The notes beneath the pieces were generated by a model. It saw only the letters and a list, made by a program, of their open reading frames with translations, was not told the DNA's origin and made no database searches. 11,062 nt of DNA from Irineochytrium annulatum (taxonomy: Eukaryota; Chytridiomycota; Chytridiomycetes; Chytridiales; Chytridiaceae): the NCBI GenBank assembly GCA_027600665.1, contig JADGJL010001006.1:1-11062 (forward strand), written 5' to 3'. Position 1 is the stretch's first letter; every line of letters begins with the position of its first letter. A program made the translations under genes and the position numbers. This document shows positions 8,525 through 11,062 of the stretch, piece by piece.

Positions 8525-10182
8525 TCATTTTCCCCTCCTGGCGGCAATCATCTCCTCCAGTTCCTCTTCGAGGCTCTTCACCTGCTTGTGATGGCTTTCG
8601 AGGTCAACGTTCAACCGGTCACGCTCAGAAATCAGCTGAAAAAATACGTTATTGAACGAACGCGAGAACAAGACGCAAGAACGTCAAATAGCGTCAAAAT
8701 ATGACTCACCCTCTGCTCCCACTGCCTGAACCTGTTCTCCTCGGTCCGCACCTGCTCCGTAAACCTCTTGCGGAGCGCCTCCTCCTCCTCCTTCATCTTC
8801 GACTCTAGTTGCCTTCTCGCCCTGACTCCCGGGTCGTCGTCGGACCGGCCCTCAGACGTGAGCTTGGTCGAGCGGTAGTTCTCGTAGTGGTTCTCCTCCG
8901 TCATCGAAATGAGGTCGTGCATGTGGGTCCGAATCAGGATGTTGCGGAGCTTCTTGAAGTCGCAGTGGGCCTCATTCTCGACTGTGGAGAAGATAGAGTT
9001 TATTGGCCGCACATTAAGAATCGACCAAAATACGCGACAACGTACCTTCCGCAACGCCCCAGAGGTACTGACGACCGCGGACGGGCTGGCCGTTGACGAC
9101 GACATCGGTCTCACTTGAAATCACCGAGAAAGGCATGGCGGACTATCCGAAAAAATTGCTCAGTCAAAATTCGCTAAATACCTTCGCCAGTTAAGAACTC
9201 ACCAAAATGCTAGCGTTGCGGCGGGTTGTCTCCTCGTCGTCGCTGTGAACGGGCGGGTTGAAGACCTGGATGCCGTGGGTCGCGATGCAGTCCCGAACAC
9301 GGTCCTTGAAAGCAAGCATATCCGTGGGCGTGATTGTGTCGGCCTTAGCGATAACGGGAATCAAGTTCACGCGCGTGCTGAGCTGCTTCATGACCTCGAT
9401 GTCGAGGGGCCGCAGCCTATATTGAAAGTCAAGCCGTCAGTAAAAAAAATCGAAGCTGGTACCACGGAAACTTAGATAAAACTGACGTATGACCCGTAGG
9501 CGGGATGAAGTACAGGCAAACGTGCACCCTCAAATCGTCCGCGGCTTTCCTCGTGCTCTTGTTCTCATGGTGCATATACATTTGGTGCTGCTCGTCCAGG
9601 AACTCAATAATCGGCACCCAGCAGTCCTGGTTGTTGACATAGTCCCCAAACCCGGGGGTGTCGATGACGGTCAGGCGGACGTTAAAGCCCTTCTCCTCAA
9701 TCTCGGCCCGGACGACGTCGATCTGGACCGTCCGCTCCATCTGCTTCGAGTGACGAACCTCGGGCTTCTTGTACTCGCGGAGGAGCGTCGCGAAGAGGGT
9801 GTTGATGAAAGTGGATTTGCCGAGGCCGGACTCGCCTGGAAATGCGGGATGGGAGAGAGGAACGTTAGGTCCGGGAAGATCTTCTTTGCCAGCGATCGTG
9901 GCATCCTGCCGGCCCTCCCGAATCCACTCCTCACAACGATCAAGCCGCCATTCCAACGAGACCCATCACGCAAGACCCCTTCTTTGCCTCCGTGGCGATC
10001 AAGGCCTTCCGGGGGAAAGACCCTCCCTTGGTCCAGCAGCAAAGTCCACTTCCAATCCAGCAGTCGATCCTCCAATACCGACCAACGACCATGACGGTGA
10101 AGTTGGCGCCCTTCCTCGAGACGATCCTGTGCTTCTGGTTTGGGAGGTTGGCGATGCCGATGGTGGATGCGGACGGTGCCAT
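8525..10182 (-). CDS. CDC12: Septin, Cdc12 type, 6 exons
   Basis: Exons on the minus strand: 10182-10083, 9835-9487, 9416-9203, 9142-9046, 8981-8710, 8635-8525, giving 380 aa. Septins are GTP-binding proteins that assemble into hetero-oligomeric rods and filaments at the bud neck, septum and cell cortex. Visible: a basic segment ([10 protein letters not shown], 16-25) before the GTPase domain, typical of the membrane-binding region; the P-loop GESGLGKS (34-41); DTPGFGD (92-98); AKAD (173-176); the septin-specific region with [20 protein letters not shown]; and a charged C-terminal coiled coil (about 303-375) with [18 protein letters not shown]. The start GIANLPNQ and this coiled coil resemble Cdc12/AspC more than Cdc3, Cdc10 or Cdc11. 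The subgroup is from memory of family sequence, not from a tree. The start at 10182 is the first ATG; an upstream in-frame opening at 10218 is a TTG. All splice joins restore family sequence, for example [11 protein letters not shown] and L|SAMPFSV. Confidence 0.96.
9836..10082 (-). other. 247-nt intron 1 of the septin gene, inside the P-loop
   Basis: The intron runs from a GTCGGT donor to a TTTCCAG acceptor, with a CCTAACG branch-like sequence about 30 nt before the acceptor. It splits the first base of Gly34 from the rest of GESGLGKS. Removal is required because VMVV and GESGLGK are contiguous in septins. Its length is far above all other introns in the window (41-74 nt). Reading through it in the exon 1 frame reaches a stop near 9940. 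Confidence 0.85.
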
Positions 10183-11062
10183 CTTGTGCGGTGGGCAGGG
10201 GATGAGAAAATGGGACAAGGGGCCAGTCGTCGCCGTTGGTGTTACACCTTAAAAGAAAACCGCAAACTAAATGAAATCAACCTCAGGCAAGAAACATAGA
10301 GCCTTAGTTTCTTAGTTATAGAGTCACACCAGCCTTATTTTTGATATCATTTTTTGGTCAATTTTATCCTTTTATGACGCCAGCCTAACCTACGAATTCC
10401 CTGCAAAATGCCCCCAACACTCTTACTTCTGTTTCCCCGCACCCATAGTGAAAGTAAATGAAGGTAAAAGATTGGGGAATTGATCAAAGGGTTAGAAGGG
10501 GCTGCAGACGAACTAAACTAAGAAAAATAATACACTTATCCATAATGCTAACAATCCAAGAGTGGCTAAGAGTAAAGCTCCCCTGACTGTCTCTTCCCAA
10601 CCCCCCGGGCGGTCGCCCGTCCACCAAACTAGCAAGAAAACATTGCAGATTGAACGATCACGACAATATTTCTTGGGGATTGTAGCGAAGATGATGGATT
10701 GGGACGGAAAGGGAGAACGAGAGCTAAACTAACGATGTAAGAAAACTGTAAACACATCAACATCGACACACGCACGCACACGTTCACACACAAAATATGA
10801 CATAACCGATATTTTCTTTTCTTCAAAAAAAACAAATCAAAAAGAGGGTGCTTTATCTTAATAAAAGATCGGGAACACGAACAGAGAGGAACATGGAATG
10901 ACATCTAACAAAGCAATCCTTCGGCCCGGCCAAAACCCCCACACGCCCCCCCCCCCCCGCCACGCAACCACACGAGGCCGCCGCAGCGGCCGCGGCCGGA
11001 GGCGCATCGCGCGGGGCGGCCGGGGGGGGGGAGGAAAGGGGAGAGGTTAAATCGGAGACGGA
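10183..11062. other. Septin upstream region and GC-rich right edge, no gene supported
   Basis: No frame in this 880-nt stretch gives a recognisable protein. A CTATAAC sequence on the minus strand (near 10313-10319), about 130 nt upstream of the septin ATG, is a possible TATA-like element. A CA-rich tract (about 10757-10795) and an AATAAA on the plus strand (10860-10865) are present, but no plus-strand gene was found to go with it. A short inverted repeat, CGGGCG-GT-CGCCCG, lies at 10606-10619. From 10921 the sequence turns GC-rich, with C13 at 10946-10958 and G10 at 11022-11031. It could include the edge of a neighbouring gene outside the window. Confidence 0.55.
10946..11031. repeat. Poly-C / GC-rich / poly-G low-complexity tract
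   Basis: A run of 13 C (10946-10958) is followed by a GCGGCC-rich segment and a run of 10 G (11022-11031). The left edge of the window has a similar C10 run (34-43) in the same kind of context. No coding or structural role is apparent. Confidence 0.8.

Noticed and set aside
9429..9956. Alternative septin start inside intron 1 reading in frame into GESGLGKS
   Set aside because: The frame begins with TTG, not ATG, contains no ATG before the P-loop, and is closed just upstream by TGA. It would also lose the conserved GIANLPNQ segment.
10629..10904. 91-codon minus-strand frame upstream of the septin gene
   Set aside because: It lies in AT- and CA-rich low-complexity DNA, resembles no protein and shows no supporting gene structure.

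Overview
The window looks like nuclear DNA of a fungus, most likely a basidiomycete. The genes are compact and cut by many very short introns (mostly 41-56 nt) with GT..AG ends and CTAAC/CTGAT-like branch sites. The septin and the ubiquitin-activating enzyme read most like fungal orthologues. I could not place the species. Gene models below were built by hand by joining reading frames across introns. Where the family is known, every junction restores a conserved protein sequence in frame.

Layout, left to right: (1) 1-393, a GC-rich, poly-C left edge followed by the leader of the first gene. (2) 394-1771, plus strand, translation initiation factor eIF2 beta (SUI3), 7 exons, 360 aa. (3) 1957-5671, plus strand, ubiquitin-activating enzyme E1 (UBA1), 16 exons, 1013 aa, with catalytic Cys595. 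(4) A 143-nt gap between convergent genes. (5) 5815-8114, minus strand, a serine-rich, partly helical protein of about 727 aa that I do not recognise. (6) A 410-nt gap without a gene. (7) 8525-10182, minus strand, a Cdc12-type septin, 6 exons, 380 aa. (8) 10183-11062, no supported gene, ending in another GC-rich edge with poly-C and poly-G runs.

The genes do not form a pathway. They are housekeeping functions (translation initiation, ubiquitin activation, septin cytoskeleton) plus one orphan. I found no mobile element, CRISPR array, tRNA, rRNA or biosynthetic cluster, and no evidence of a new multi-gene system. The points worth a second look are mostly about gene structure: a 13-nt microexon and a duplicated lysine-box module in eIF2 beta, a 247-nt intron inside the septin P-loop, frequent pyrimidines at donor position +3, and the orphan protein.
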